DNA from: Bacteroidales bacterium
Lineage (GTDB): Bacteria; Bacteroidota; Bacteroidia; Bacteroidales; VadinHA17
Assembly (NCBI GenBank): GCA_022865305.1
Contig: JALHSP010000034.1
Span: 34,108 to 98,107, forward strand
Length of the DNA: 64,000 nucleotides
Direction: 5' to 3'
In this document: piece by piece, positions 17,958 to 26,672 of the stretch
Layout: the number at the start of each line of letters is the position of its first letter
How positions within the stretch are numbered: the first letter of the stretch is position 1
The notes under the pieces: generated by a model
What the model was told of the DNA's origin: nothing
Seen by the model: the letters and a program-made list of their open reading frames with translations, nothing else
Databases searched by the model: none
Program-made: the position numbers and the translations under genes

Positions 17958-17989
17958 CAAAGTTACACCTTGTTTAAGCCAAAGTCAAT
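17958..17989 (-). promoter_or_regulatory. Bacteroidota promoter of the FISUMP gene
   Basis: ATTG - 20 bp - TAACTTTG on the minus strand; the -7 box ends 28 bp before the ATG at 17929. It closely resembles the promoter at 14384-14415 and shares its boxes with the TIR promoters. Confidence 0.75.
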
Positions 17990-18044
17990 TTTATTTTAGA
18001 TTGTACCCCATACCAGGCCAATATGGGTTATATATCACGGGTAT

Positions 18045-18155
18045 ATCTCAAGTGGATGTCTACATAAGAGTGAACTTTCTGTTAGACGGATTGCAGTAAT
18101 CACCGGACATTCAATCAACACTGTCCGGAAAATTAAACAATTGAAGGAGCTTTGA
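18045..18155 (+). pseudogene. Helix-turn-helix tail of a recombinase/resolvase-like gene (remnant)
   Basis: A plus-strand frame ending at TGA 18153-18155 reads SELSVRRIAVITGHSINTV followed by RKIKQLKEL. This looks like the C-terminal HTH of serine recombinases or the HTH of IS transposases. Upstream frames are closed, so only a fragment remains. It lies between the FISUMP gene and hipB. Confidence 0.45.
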
Positions 18156-18220
18156 GAAGTAGTGGAATCACCTTTAAAAACTTTGAGTATAAGTAAAAAA
18201 TAATGCATAATGTTAAATAC

Positions 18221-18250
18221 ATTTTACAAAATGATCTATATTTGTAAAAT
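18221..18250 (+). promoter_or_regulatory. Palindromic operator and -7 box of hipBA
   Basis: A perfect inverted repeat ATTTTACAAA - 10 bp - TTTGTAAAAT (18221-18230, 18241-18250) covers the putative -7 box TATATTTG (18237-18244), 12 bp before the hipB ATG. A further half site ATTTTACA follows at 18253-18260. HipB-family antitoxins repress their own operon by binding such palindromes, so autoregulation is inferred. Confidence 0.75.
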
Positions 18251-18262
18251 ATATTTTACATT

Positions 18263-18583
18263 ATGAAACAGAGAAATACTATATTATTACCCAAAGCACA
18301 AAGGATTATTTCAGTTCTTGGGGAAAATATTAAGCTTGCAAGACTGAGAAGGAAATATAGCATGCAACAGGTAGCTGAGAGAGCAAATATCAGCAGACCT
18401 ACGTTAGTATCCATAGAAAAAGGAAACCCAAACGTCACCATTGGGGCATATGTTAAGGTACTTGCTGTACTTGGCCTGGAGAAAGATATTCTTGAGGTAG
18501 CAAAAGATGATACATTAGGACGAAGGCTTCAGGATGCAAAAATAATTACCAGGGAGCGAGCACCTAAAAGAATAGGATTATAA
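18263..18583 (+). CDS. HipB-like XRE-family antitoxin / transcriptional repressor
   Basis: 106 residues with one helix-turn-helix of the Cro/C1 type at about 20-75 (LGENIKLARLRRKYSMQQVA, then RPTLVSIEKGNPNVTIGAY). It lies 9 bp before the HipA-like kinase gene, the standard antitoxin-toxin order. HipB neutralises HipA and represses the operon; the palindrome directly upstream is the expected binding site. The N-terminal extension RNTILLPKAQRI and the basic C-terminal tail are longer than in a minimal XRE protein. Confidence 0.88.
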   Translation: MKQRNTILLPKAQRIISVLGENIKLARLRRKYSMQQVAERANISRPTLVSIEKGNPNVTIGAYVKVLAVLGLEKDILEVAKDDTLGRRLQDAKIITRERAPKRIGL

Positions 18584-18592
18584 AGTTACATT

Positions 18593-19867
18593 ATGGAAAC
18601 CAGAAATAATCAAAAGACAATTTATGTATATGCTCATTGGACTGGCATGAAAGAGCCAGTGTACATGGGTGAACTTAAAGCGGAATTTACCAGAGGGAAG
18701 GAAATATTTTCTTTTAGTTACTCCGAAAGTTGGCTTGCTTCACGTTATTCGCAGATTCTCGATCCTGAATTACAGTTCTATTCCGGATCTCAATATGCAA
18801 GTGATGAAAAGCAAAATTTTGGAGTTTTCCTGGATTCTTCTCCTGATCGCTGGGGTCGTCTCTTGATGAGAAGAAGTGAGGCAGCACTAGCAAGATCAGA
18901 GGGACGAACCGAAAAAACTCTTAGAGAATCAGATTATCTGCTTGGTGTCTTTGATGGCCATCGTATGGGAGCTTTACGTTTTAAAGAGAATCCTGATGGA
19001 CCATTCCTTAATAACAATGAAGAGCTTGCTTCTCCACCATGGACTTCCATTAGAGAATTGGAACAAATTAGCTTAAGACTTGAAGATGATAAAGCAATTG
19101 AGGATCCTGAATATTTTAAATGGCTCATGATGCTGGTAAATTCTGGTTCATCTTTAGGTGGAGCCAGACCAAAAGCAAGTGTCATTGATGACAAAAAAAA
19201 CCTTTGGATCGCAAAATTCCCAAGTAAGACTGACATAAAGGATATAAGCGGGTGGGAAATGGTAGCTAATGAGCTTGCCAGCAATGCAGGTATGAATGTT
19301 GCTGTTTCGAGGATTCAAAAATTTTCGAACAAATATTATACTTTCCTTACGAAAAGATTTGACAGGACAACCGATGGCGAAAGAATTCATTTTGCTTCTG
19401 CTATGACGATGTTAGGATATACTGATGGTACTGATTTTCATGATGGTGTCAGCTATCTTGAAATAGTCGATTTTTTAACAAATAATGGAGCTGATATAGA
19501 AAGTGATTTAACAGAATTATGGAGAAGGATAGTGTTTAATATCTTTATTTCCAGTACAGATGATCATCTTCGGAACCATGGTTTTATATTAACTGAAAAA
19601 GGATGGATTCTTTCTCCTGTATTTGATATAAATCCAAATGAGGATGGATCTGGGTTATCACTCAATATTTCCCTTGATGATAATGCCCTGAACTTAGACA
19701 TCCCATTAGAAGTTGTTGAATATTTTCGTTTAAATAAGGAGAGTGGATTAAAAATAATTGAACAAATTAAAAAATCCGTAAGTAATTGGAGGAGTGTTGC
19801 CAATAAGTATCAACTTCCTAAATCAGAGCAGGAACTTATGGCAAAGGTATTCGATAGATTTATATAA
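18593..19867 (+). CDS. HipA-family serine/threonine kinase toxin
   Basis: 424 residues, the normal length for full HipA. HipA kinases phosphorylate a translation target (glutamyl-tRNA synthetase in E. coli; related kinases have other targets) and cause growth arrest. Visible elements are the N-terminal HipA domain with FGVFLDSSPDRWGRLLM, the ATP-loop region SSLGGARPKAS, the catalytic segment STDDHLRNHGF (Asp323-Gly330) and the metal-binding Asp345 in SPVFDINPN. All look intact, so the toxin is probably active. It is cotranscribed with the upstream antitoxin gene. Targets in this organism cannot be predicted. Confidence 0.9.
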   Translation: METRNNQKTIYVYAHWTGMKEPVYMGELKAEFTRGKEIFSFSYSESWLASRYSQILDPELQFYSGSQYASDEKQNFGVFLDSSPDRWGRLLMRRSEAALARSEGRTEKTLRESDYLLGVFDGHRMGALRFKENPDGPFLNNNEELASPPWTSIRELEQISLRLEDDKAIEDPEYFKWLMMLVNSGSSLGGARPKASVIDDKKNLWIAKFPSKTDIKDISGWEMVANELASNAGMNVAVSRIQKFSNKYYTFLTKRFDRTTDGERIHFASAMTMLGYTDGTDFHDGVSYLEIVDFLTNNGADIESDLTELWRRIVFNIFISSTDDHLRNHGFILTEKGWILSPVFDINPNEDGSGLSLNISLDDNALNLDIPLEVVEYFRLNKESGLKIIEQIKKSVSNWRSVANKYQLPKSEQELMAKVFDRFI

Positions 19868-20153
19868 AATAACTTGTATCATAAGTAGTCTGATTGCAGA
19901 TGGGATCTGTGAAAATCATTTATAATCTGTGAAAAACGATTATTTTAATGTAAAATAGGAATTCTTGTTAGGCACAATAAGGTAAATAAGAATTCAAGGT
20001 AGTGTCAAGAATATCAAAAAATTCTCCCCCCAAATAATTATTATTTTTTAAATACCTGATATGTAGTTAATTACAAATCAGACCTCCCCCTGGAATTATA
20101 CTACCAAAAAAAAAGTTACTTTTTTGGTTGAGTATTGCTGTAAAAAGTACTGG
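19868..20153. other. Intergenic region between hipA and TIR paralogue 2
   Basis: AT-rich, with short C-runs (CTCCCCCC, CTCCCCC) and no convincing ORF, RNA or terminator. Nothing further is seen. Confidence 0.4.
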
Positions 20154-20417
20154 TCAGAAATTAAATTCTAATAGATCATTCTTCTTATCAACTTCCCACC
20201 ATAATCTCGTGGACATTATTTCGTCGTATTCTCTGTCATCCATAATTCGCCAGATGATGTAAGCATCAGGTTGCAGGATTTGACTTACAGTGATTATTTT
20301 GTTTTCGCAAAAGAAGTACAAGGTGCAATAAACAAAACCTTTGTCCTTATAAACTTCACTACTTGTCTCCCCTCTCCCCATCACCTCTTCTTCCCCTCCT
20401 TCATTTCTGGCTGGCAA
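20154..20417 (-). CDS. Small hypothetical protein overlapping the 3' end of TIR paralogue 2
   Basis: An 87-codon frame whose start overlaps the last codons of TIR paralogue 2 by 17 bp. The C-terminal two thirds are protein-like (YKDKGFVYCTLYFFC, YIIWRIMDDREYDEIMSTR, WWEVDKK) while the first ~14 residues are low-complexity. An internal ATG at about residue 13 is an alternative start. It could be a translationally coupled small partner of the TIR protein or the remains of a longer gene. No family is recognised, and the other TIR genes do not show an equivalent. Confidence 0.3.
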   Translation of the reverse strand: MPARNEGGEEEVMGRGETSSEVYKDKGFVYCTLYFFCENKIITVSQILQPDAYIIWRIMDDREYDEIMSTRLWWEVDKKNDLLEFNF

Positions 20418-22722
20418 CAGCCTTTTTTGCTACCTCGAGGTGAAGAAATGCTGAATGGCCATAAACAGCATTCTTCATTCTTAAATCCCAACTTTTCTGG
20501 AGAATCTCTAATGCCTCCTTGTATTTACCTTGTTTATATAAGCCCCAGCCTTTAGTATGCAGATAATTAAAGTCTTCAGGATTTGATTCTAGTGCCTTAT
20601 CAACGAGTTCCAATCCTTTGTCAATATTTCGGTCTTTATTGATAAGGAAATAAGCCAGATTGTTCATTCGTTTCGGATTTTCAGATTCTAAAAGAAGTGC
20701 TCTTCGATAATTTTCCTCTGCTTTACCCTGAATATTTGCCTCTGAATAAATATCAGCCAGCCCGGACAATATATTTGATTCCGGTTCTGAATTAACTTTC
20801 CGGAGAGATAAGTATTTCCCAATATATTCATTTGCCGCTGCCGAATCTCCTTCAGTAAATGCCAGGACAGCTTGTCTGTGGATTAACAGTGGATCATTGG
20901 GAAAATCCTTTTCCGCTTTTCTGTAAAGCTTTTTTTCTTTTTTAAACTGGCCTGTTACATGATATGCGTATCCAAGATCAGTATAGTTTTGAATCCACCC
21001 GGGTTTTGAATCCCATTTATTAAATATTGCTAAGGATTTTTCAAATCCGGGGATTGCTTCATCATATTGAAATAAGTTACTATAACTTAATCCCAAACTA
21101 TAATAAAAATATGGTAGTTGATCGTCAAGTTCCAGTAGTTGTTTTACATAATTGATCTGTTCTCTGGGAGTTTCGAAGTAACTTGCATAGTTCAAATCGA
21201 TATACAGTTTCTGCTGAAAGGACGCAAGATCCCTTTTACTGTAAGCTTTCAGACACCATTTTTTTGCTTCTTCGTACATTTCCTGATCCCCATAAGAATA
21301 TGAGATCATTGTCATTGCAACAACCAGATTTGAATCGATGCTTATTGTCTGTAAAAACCAGTCCCTGGCAGCATGATAATCTCTTTTATCGTAGAAAGCA
21401 TCAAAACCGTAAAGGTAATATCTGTATGCTTCAGAGGAACTGGTTGAAATAAATGGATGAAATCCCTGATTCATTTCCTTTGATATAACAGATATTACAA
21501 GGGAATTGGTTACCATTACTGACAGTGAATCAGTTAATAGCAATATCTCCTCCAGGGTTGTGCCTTGTATCTGAAATGATTTTAAAACTTCTTCTGTTTT
21601 TGAATCAAATAATTGTGCATTAATTCGTACTATAGATCCTGCCTTTTTTATGCTGCCATAGATAAAAACACTGGCTTTCAGTCTTTGGGAGATAGAACCG
21701 GCGGCAGAAGGTGTGATTGTGGAATTAGTAAGTCCTTTGTTTTTAATATAGTAATTTATTGATTCCGTTTGCCTGACCTCCAGGATGTCAGAAAAGTTTG
21801 AAAGGTAGGTTATTAAATTATCCTGTATACCATTTTGCCAGACATTCCATGCGGTATCATTGGTCATATTTTGAAATGGCATAACTGCAATGGAAATTCT
21901 ACCATCTGAAGGTCCCAGATTTTCAAATGGATTTTCTTTAAATATTTTCTGAAAGACAATTACTGCTGCAATTACTAATATTGCTGTGATTACAAAACCT
22001 GATTGAAGCGTATACTTTGTTGATTTTGCAGGTATCTCCTGCTTTTTCCTTCGATTCTCTTCAAAGATTTCTGCCAGTTGCTTACCACGGGAAATCTTCT
22101 CTTCTGGTGACAGTTGTTGTTCAGCCTTCAATCCAAGGATTATTTCTTTTACAGCAAGGGCTACTTTGTTAATCTGGTCACGATAGAAGGTTTTGTTAAG
22201 ATTATCACCTGAACTGTTTTCTTTAGGTCGCAGAGGTCTGTTAACTCCTGGAGATTTATAAATAAATTCAACGCCACGAAGTACACTCCCCAGGAATGAT
22301 TCACATAATTTAATATCAGCAGAATCCAGATCATGAATACGAACCGGTAGCAATCTGTCAGCTACATTGCCGTCAGGCAATGTTATCTTCAGCCCGAACT
22401 GATCCTTTGACGCTTGTTCAACAAATGCCTTGAATTCATGTTCCCATACAAATGATCTGGGATCACAATAAGTACGTGAAATGACCGGAATAAAAATAAG
22501 GCATTTGAGTTTTTCATTAAGTGAGGCATCCACATCATTTGTCTCCAGAAGTCCATCATGATGATTGGTGTCAAAATAAACACTTATCTCCTCTTTAAAT
22601 GTTGATTCAAGTTCACCCTTCAGATGATTGACAAACTCAGTAACCCAGCCGTCGTGTTTATTATCTTTCTGACGATAGCTGATGAAGATGTCGTAAGTAT
22701 AGCCCTGAATAATGCTTGGCAT
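20401..22722 (-). CDS. TIR - transmembrane - FlgO/TolB-like - TPR protein, paralogue 2
   Basis: 773 residues with the same order as paralogue 1: TIR domain (box YDIFISYRQKD; FVWEHEF motif), conserved region PGVNRPLRP and KTFYRDQINKVALAVKEIIL, transmembrane helix at about 237-255, FlgO/TolB-like domain beginning ISIAVMPFQNMTNDT, and TPRs to the end. The TIR part is nearly identical to its paralogues, whereas linker, membrane helix and TPR part are the most diverged of the three. This suggests a common output with different sensing surfaces. It is encoded 185 bp downstream of paralogue 3 on the same strand and has its own promoter. Activity is inferred from the family only. Confidence 0.85.
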   Translation of the reverse strand: MPSIIQGYTYDIFISYRQKDNKHDGWVTEFVNHLKGELESTFKEEISVYFDTNHHDGLLETNDVDASLNEKLKCLIFIPVISRTYCDPRSFVWEHEFKAFVEQASKDQFGLKITLPDGNVADRLLPVRIHDLDSADIKLCESFLGSVLRGVEFIYKSPGVNRPLRPKENSSGDNLNKTFYRDQINKVALAVKEIILGLKAEQQLSPEEKISRGKQLAEIFEENRRKKQEIPAKSTKYTLQSGFVITAILVIAAVIVFQKIFKENPFENLGPSDGRISIAVMPFQNMTNDTAWNVWQNGIQDNLITYLSNFSDILEVRQTESINYYIKNKGLTNSTITPSAAGSISQRLKASVFIYGSIKKAGSIVRINAQLFDSKTEEVLKSFQIQGTTLEEILLLTDSLSVMVTNSLVISVISKEMNQGFHPFISTSSSEAYRYYLYGFDAFYDKRDYHAARDWFLQTISIDSNLVVAMTMISYSYGDQEMYEEAKKWCLKAYSKRDLASFQQKLYIDLNYASYFETPREQINYVKQLLELDDQLPYFYYSLGLSYSNLFQYDEAIPGFEKSLAIFNKWDSKPGWIQNYTDLGYAYHVTGQFKKEKKLYRKAEKDFPNDPLLIHRQAVLAFTEGDSAAANEYIGKYLSLRKVNSEPESNILSGLADIYSEANIQGKAEENYRRALLLESENPKRMNNLAYFLINKDRNIDKGLELVDKALESNPEDFNYLHTKGWGLYKQGKYKEALEILQKSWDLRMKNAVYGHSAFLHLEVAKKAVASQK

Positions 22723-22756
22723 TGGATTAAGTTAATTTCAAGACAATCTTCATTAT

Positions 22757-22788
22757 CAAAGTTAATCCTTAATTGGACTAAATGCAAA
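22757..22788 (-). promoter_or_regulatory. Bacteroidota promoter of TIR paralogue 2
   Basis: TTTG - 20 bp - TAACTTTG on the minus strand, the perfect consensus. The TAACTTTGATAATGAA core is shared with paralogues 1 and 3, but the surrounding sequence differs. Confidence 0.8.
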
Positions 22789-22907
22789 GATAAAAATAAC
22801 CTGTCTTGAACAGGTTCTTAAGGATCCGGATTTATAAGTTCTGTTGATATTCTTTTGAGGCAATACCTGAGGTTGACAGTATCTGATTCTTTCTGATTTG
22901 GTCGTGA

Positions 22908-25223
22908 TTATTGGTTCTGACTGGCGGCAGCCTTTTTTACTTTTTCAAGAAAAAGATAACTTGAATGATCATAGACTGGTCTTAATTTCCAGCTTTTTTC
23001 AAGTACCTCCACTGCTTCATTATATTTTCCCAGCTTATATAATCCCAGACCTTTATTTAGCAGATATATGTAACTATTCGGCCTTATTTTCAGTGCCTTA
23101 TTTATGAGTTCCATACCTTCATTAATATTTCGGTCATTAGCTATCAGGAACCAGCCAAGATTATTAAGACTGGAAGGATGCTCAGGTTCAAGGGATAAAA
23201 TATCTCTATAACATTTTTCAGCTTTATCCAGAAAGCCTGCCTCTGTGTAAAGATAAGCCAGACTTGGTGCTATGCTTATCTCAGGCACAGAATTGTTTTT
23301 CATTACTGTTATAAATTTCTCAATATATCGATTTGCAGTAATCGTATCTTTTTCAGTCAATAAAAGGATCGCCTGTCTTTGAATTAAAGCAGCATCATCG
23401 GGAAAATCCTGTTCAGCTTTCTTATAAAGTCTTTTTTCTTTCCTGTAACTGGCAGTCTTATGATATGCATATCCAAGCATAACATAATCATTTGCCCACT
23501 TTGGTTTTGAATCCCATTTTTTATATATCTCCAGAGCATTTATCATTACAGAAATTGCTTTATCATACTGATCCAGGGCAACATAAATCCGGCCTAATTC
23601 ATAATAAAGTGGCGGATATTGATCATCAATTTCCAGAAATTGATTTAAGTATTTAATTTCTTCATTTGGTGTCTCAAATAACATGGCATGAAGCCAATTA
23701 ATGTGAATATTCTGACTTATGGGTATCTGATTTCTTTTTTCATAAACCTTCAGGCACCATTTTTTTGCCGGGTCAAACTGCCACTGGTTATAATAAGCCA
23801 CAGAAAGCATTGTTATTGCAGAATAAAAGTTTGAGTCAATAGCTATAGCTTGCAGATACATGTTCGCTGCTGTCGTAAAATCTGTCCTGTTGAAAGCATT
23901 TTGTCCATGCATGAAATACCTGTATGCTTCAGGCGAATTTGTAGGCGAAACATACTTGTTAAGGATAGATGATTCTTTTCTTAATTGAGCTATTATGAGA
24001 AAATCTTTTACCTGTACAGAAAGTGAATCAATTATGTTAAAGATCATTTCTTCTTTTGCAGGACTTTTTATCTGAAAGGACTTAATGACCTCTTCATTTT
24101 TCGAGTCAATAAGTTGTGTATTTACCCTTACTGTATTACCCTCCTGATTTATGCTTCCATAAATTAGGACACTTGCTTCCAGTTTTTGTGAGATTATACT
24201 TGCAACAGATGGCACGATTGAGGCATAATTTGTAAGGCCTCTGCTCTGAAGCAGGCTGTTGACCGTCTCTATCTGCCTGACTTTTAATTCTTCAGAGTTT
24301 GTCAGGTTTGTTATCAATTCATTCTGGATCCCGCCCTGCCAGATATTCCATATTGTGTCATTGGTCAGATTCTGAAAAGGCATTACAGCGATAGAAATTT
24401 TGCCATCTGCAGATCTAAGTTTTTCCAATATACTTTTTTTGAATAGCTTAGGATAAACAAGTACCACAACAAGTGCTAATATTGCTATTATTGCTGCCGC
24501 TGATAATAACTTTTTCCTGGTCCATTTAACAGGTTTTTCTCTCTCTGCCTCTCTCTCTTCCTTATCGGCTGTCCCGACTGGTTCCCTGTGCTCAGGTTTC
24601 TCTTTTACCTGTTCACCCGGTTCATTCTTCAATCCTAAGATTATCTCTTTTATCGCAAGAGCTACTTTGTTTATCTGGTCACGATAGAAGGTTTTATTAA
24701 GATTGTCATTCGGGCTTTCCTCCTCAGCTCTCAAAGATCTGTTAACTCCGGGAGATTTATAAATAAGCTCAATGCCACGAAGTACACCACCCAGAACCGA
24801 TTCGCATAATTTAATATCCTCACTGTCGAGGTCATGAATACGTACCGGAAGCACCCTGTTAGCCACATTACCATTAGGCAATTTTACCTTCAATCCGAAC
24901 TGATCCTGTGAAGCCTGTTCAATGAATGCTTTAAACTCATGCTCCCATGCAAATGATCTGGGATCACAATAAGTCTGTGAAATGACCGGAATAAAGATCA
25001 GACATTTGAGTTTCTCTTTCAGTGAGGCATCCACATCGTGTGTCTCCAGAAGTCCATCATGAGGATTGATGTCAAAATAGACACCGATCTCCTCTTTGAA
25101 TGTTGATTCAAGCTCTCCCTTCAGATGATTGACTAACTCGGTAACCCAACCGTCGTGTTTGTTGTCTTTCTGACGGTAGCTGATAAAGATGTCGTAACTA
25201 TATCCTTCAATAATGCTTGACAT
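22908..25223 (-). CDS. TIR - transmembrane - FlgO/TolB-like - TPR protein, paralogue 3
   Basis: 771 residues. TIR domain (YDIFISYRQKD; FAWEHEF), charged linker with EKPEHREPVG, transmembrane helix in KLLSAAAIIAILALVVVLVY (about 237-257), FlgO/TolB-like domain (ISIAVMPFQNLTNDTIWNIW), then TPRs. The linker and membrane helix closely resemble paralogue 1, pointing to a recent duplication that was later separated by asnA, FISUMP and hipBA. No SIR2, SMODS, ThsA-like or Argonaute partner lies nearby, so it does not match a known TIR defence operon. Cytoplasmic TIR with periplasmic TPR is inferred from the single membrane helix and lack of signal peptide. Confidence 0.85.
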   Translation of the reverse strand: MSSIIEGYSYDIFISYRQKDNKHDGWVTELVNHLKGELESTFKEEIGVYFDINPHDGLLETHDVDASLKEKLKCLIFIPVISQTYCDPRSFAWEHEFKAFIEQASQDQFGLKVKLPNGNVANRVLPVRIHDLDSEDIKLCESVLGGVLRGIELIYKSPGVNRSLRAEEESPNDNLNKTFYRDQINKVALAIKEIILGLKNEPGEQVKEKPEHREPVGTADKEEREAEREKPVKWTRKKLLSAAAIIAILALVVVLVYPKLFKKSILEKLRSADGKISIAVMPFQNLTNDTIWNIWQGGIQNELITNLTNSEELKVRQIETVNSLLQSRGLTNYASIVPSVASIISQKLEASVLIYGSINQEGNTVRVNTQLIDSKNEEVIKSFQIKSPAKEEMIFNIIDSLSVQVKDFLIIAQLRKESSILNKYVSPTNSPEAYRYFMHGQNAFNRTDFTTAANMYLQAIAIDSNFYSAITMLSVAYYNQWQFDPAKKWCLKVYEKRNQIPISQNIHINWLHAMLFETPNEEIKYLNQFLEIDDQYPPLYYELGRIYVALDQYDKAISVMINALEIYKKWDSKPKWANDYVMLGYAYHKTASYRKEKRLYKKAEQDFPDDAALIQRQAILLLTEKDTITANRYIEKFITVMKNNSVPEISIAPSLAYLYTEAGFLDKAEKCYRDILSLEPEHPSSLNNLGWFLIANDRNINEGMELINKALKIRPNSYIYLLNKGLGLYKLGKYNEAVEVLEKSWKLRPVYDHSSYLFLEKVKKAAASQNQ

Positions 25224-25246
25224 TTGGGGTTTATTTATTTCATTAT

Positions 25247-25278
25247 CAAAGTTAAGTCAAAGTTAGAACGAAAGCAAT
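25247..25278 (-). promoter_or_regulatory. Bacteroidota promoter of TIR paralogue 3
   Basis: ATTG - 20 bp - TAACTTTG on the minus strand. About 50 bp around it, from the promoter to the start codon, is nearly identical to the paralogue 1 promoter region, so promoter and gene were duplicated together. Confidence 0.8.
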
Positions 25279-25472
25279 TTTATTTTATCCTGATCAAAGT
25301 GAAACTTTGTATAATGATTCGTGAGAGGTTTTGATAAATGATTTGGATTTACTATAGAAATCAAAACCTTTAGTAAGAAGGATATAAAGGGATTTTGTTG
25401 AATGGCCACCTAAACCGGTTCATCGAAGGTAATCCAAAACCTTTGACCTCAATTATTCACCTCACATAAATT

Positions 25473-26672
25473 TTATTTTGGCTTTTTATTAAGGCTTCTG
25501 TTAATTCTGGAGTCTTCAATAATGAATATCAGGGTTATAATAAATGATAATACTATTCCAGTTGAAAAAGGATTAGCAATATCAATCTTATAAAGAAATT
25601 TGATAATAAAGAAAATGATTATCGGTGTACAGAATGATTTTAAAGCGGAAATACCGATCTTTTTTAAATGTTTCAGATAGGATTTGTTTTTAATATAACG
25701 GCCAATAATGACTATCAGAAATTGCACCAGAAAAAATCCCAATGAAATATGAAATATTTTTTCCGATAAGATTTTGGTGTTTACGGTGCTTATTAAGGAG
25801 CTTTGTATTTCATTTTCCTTTAAAATTAGTTCATTAAAGAATTTGGGATCAAGGGCAATATTTTTCTCATTATTAGATTGAACTCTAATAGATCTGTTCA
25901 GGGAAGCGCAAAAATTTGAAAATCTTGAGGTCTCAGATCTGACAGTTGAATTAGAGAGATCGACAATTACTGGAATATATGAATGAAATATCAATATGAT
26001 TGCAGCTCCTGTTATGAACAGAAATTTCATAATTCCGGTAAAATGTCTTCTCAGGCTTAAATCAGAGAAAAAGAAATAATCAAACATTTTAGGATTATCT
26101 TTTCTTAAAGAAAACATGAACAAAGTGTTAATGGTAAATTGAGCTATCACAATCCAGAATAAATATTTCCAGATAAAACCAGTGAATTGCGCTATAGAAA
26201 TATCTCTTATTGAATTAATCAGGAGAAATCCTGCACACGCAATGAGAACAACACCAATCGAAGTTATGATTATTATCCTTTTAAAACGGTTCTTATATTT
26301 TTCCTCAAAGGAATTTGAATAGTTTAAAAAGGTTTGAGGTGTTGAAAAAAGGAACAGATCAGTAAGAAAATCAAATGAAATAGAGATAAATCCGCTTAAT
26401 AAGTACAAAGTGACAGACAGAGGCAACAAGGTCAGAAGTATTAAAAAGCGTTTTTCAAATAATAAATAATAACTATAAGCTAACGATTTAGAATATGATC
26501 TTACAGATATATCAGGTTTATCCCAGTTAGAAATAAATGATTGTAATTCCAACCTGAACAGGACAGAAAAGAGGCTAAGGATAAAAATTACAATAACAAA
26601 TATTAAATAAAATTTGTAGTTAGTAAAAACAGGACTGACTAACTTTTGAAGTCTTAATAAATATGCCTTCAT
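25473..26672 (-). CDS. Multi-pass membrane protein, unknown
   Basis: 399 residues with about eight predicted membrane segments, for example FYLIFVIVIFILSLFSVLF near the N-terminus, IIIITSIGVVLIACAGFLL, FLFITGAAIILIFHSYIP and IVLSFIITLIFII near the C-terminus. A soluble loop of roughly 70 residues lies around position 230-300. The sequence is Ile/Phe/Lys/Asn-rich and its DNA is AT-rich compared with the metabolic genes to the right, as expected for accessory DNA. No family is recognised. It is transcribed in the same direction as the TIR genes, 249 bp upstream of paralogue 3, so a functional link is possible but unsupported. Confidence 0.6.
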   Translation of the reverse strand: MKAYLLRLQKLVSPVFTNYKFYLIFVIVIFILSLFSVLFRLELQSFISNWDKPDISVRSYSKSLAYSYYLLFEKRFLILLTLLPLSVTLYLLSGFISISFDFLTDLFLFSTPQTFLNYSNSFEEKYKNRFKRIIIITSIGVVLIACAGFLLINSIRDISIAQFTGFIWKYLFWIVIAQFTINTLFMFSLRKDNPKMFDYFFFSDLSLRRHFTGIMKFLFITGAAIILIFHSYIPVIVDLSNSTVRSETSRFSNFCASLNRSIRVQSNNEKNIALDPKFFNELILKENEIQSSLISTVNTKILSEKIFHISLGFFLVQFLIVIIGRYIKNKSYLKHLKKIGISALKSFCTPIIIFFIIKFLYKIDIANPFSTGIVLSFIITLIFIIEDSRINRSLNKKPK

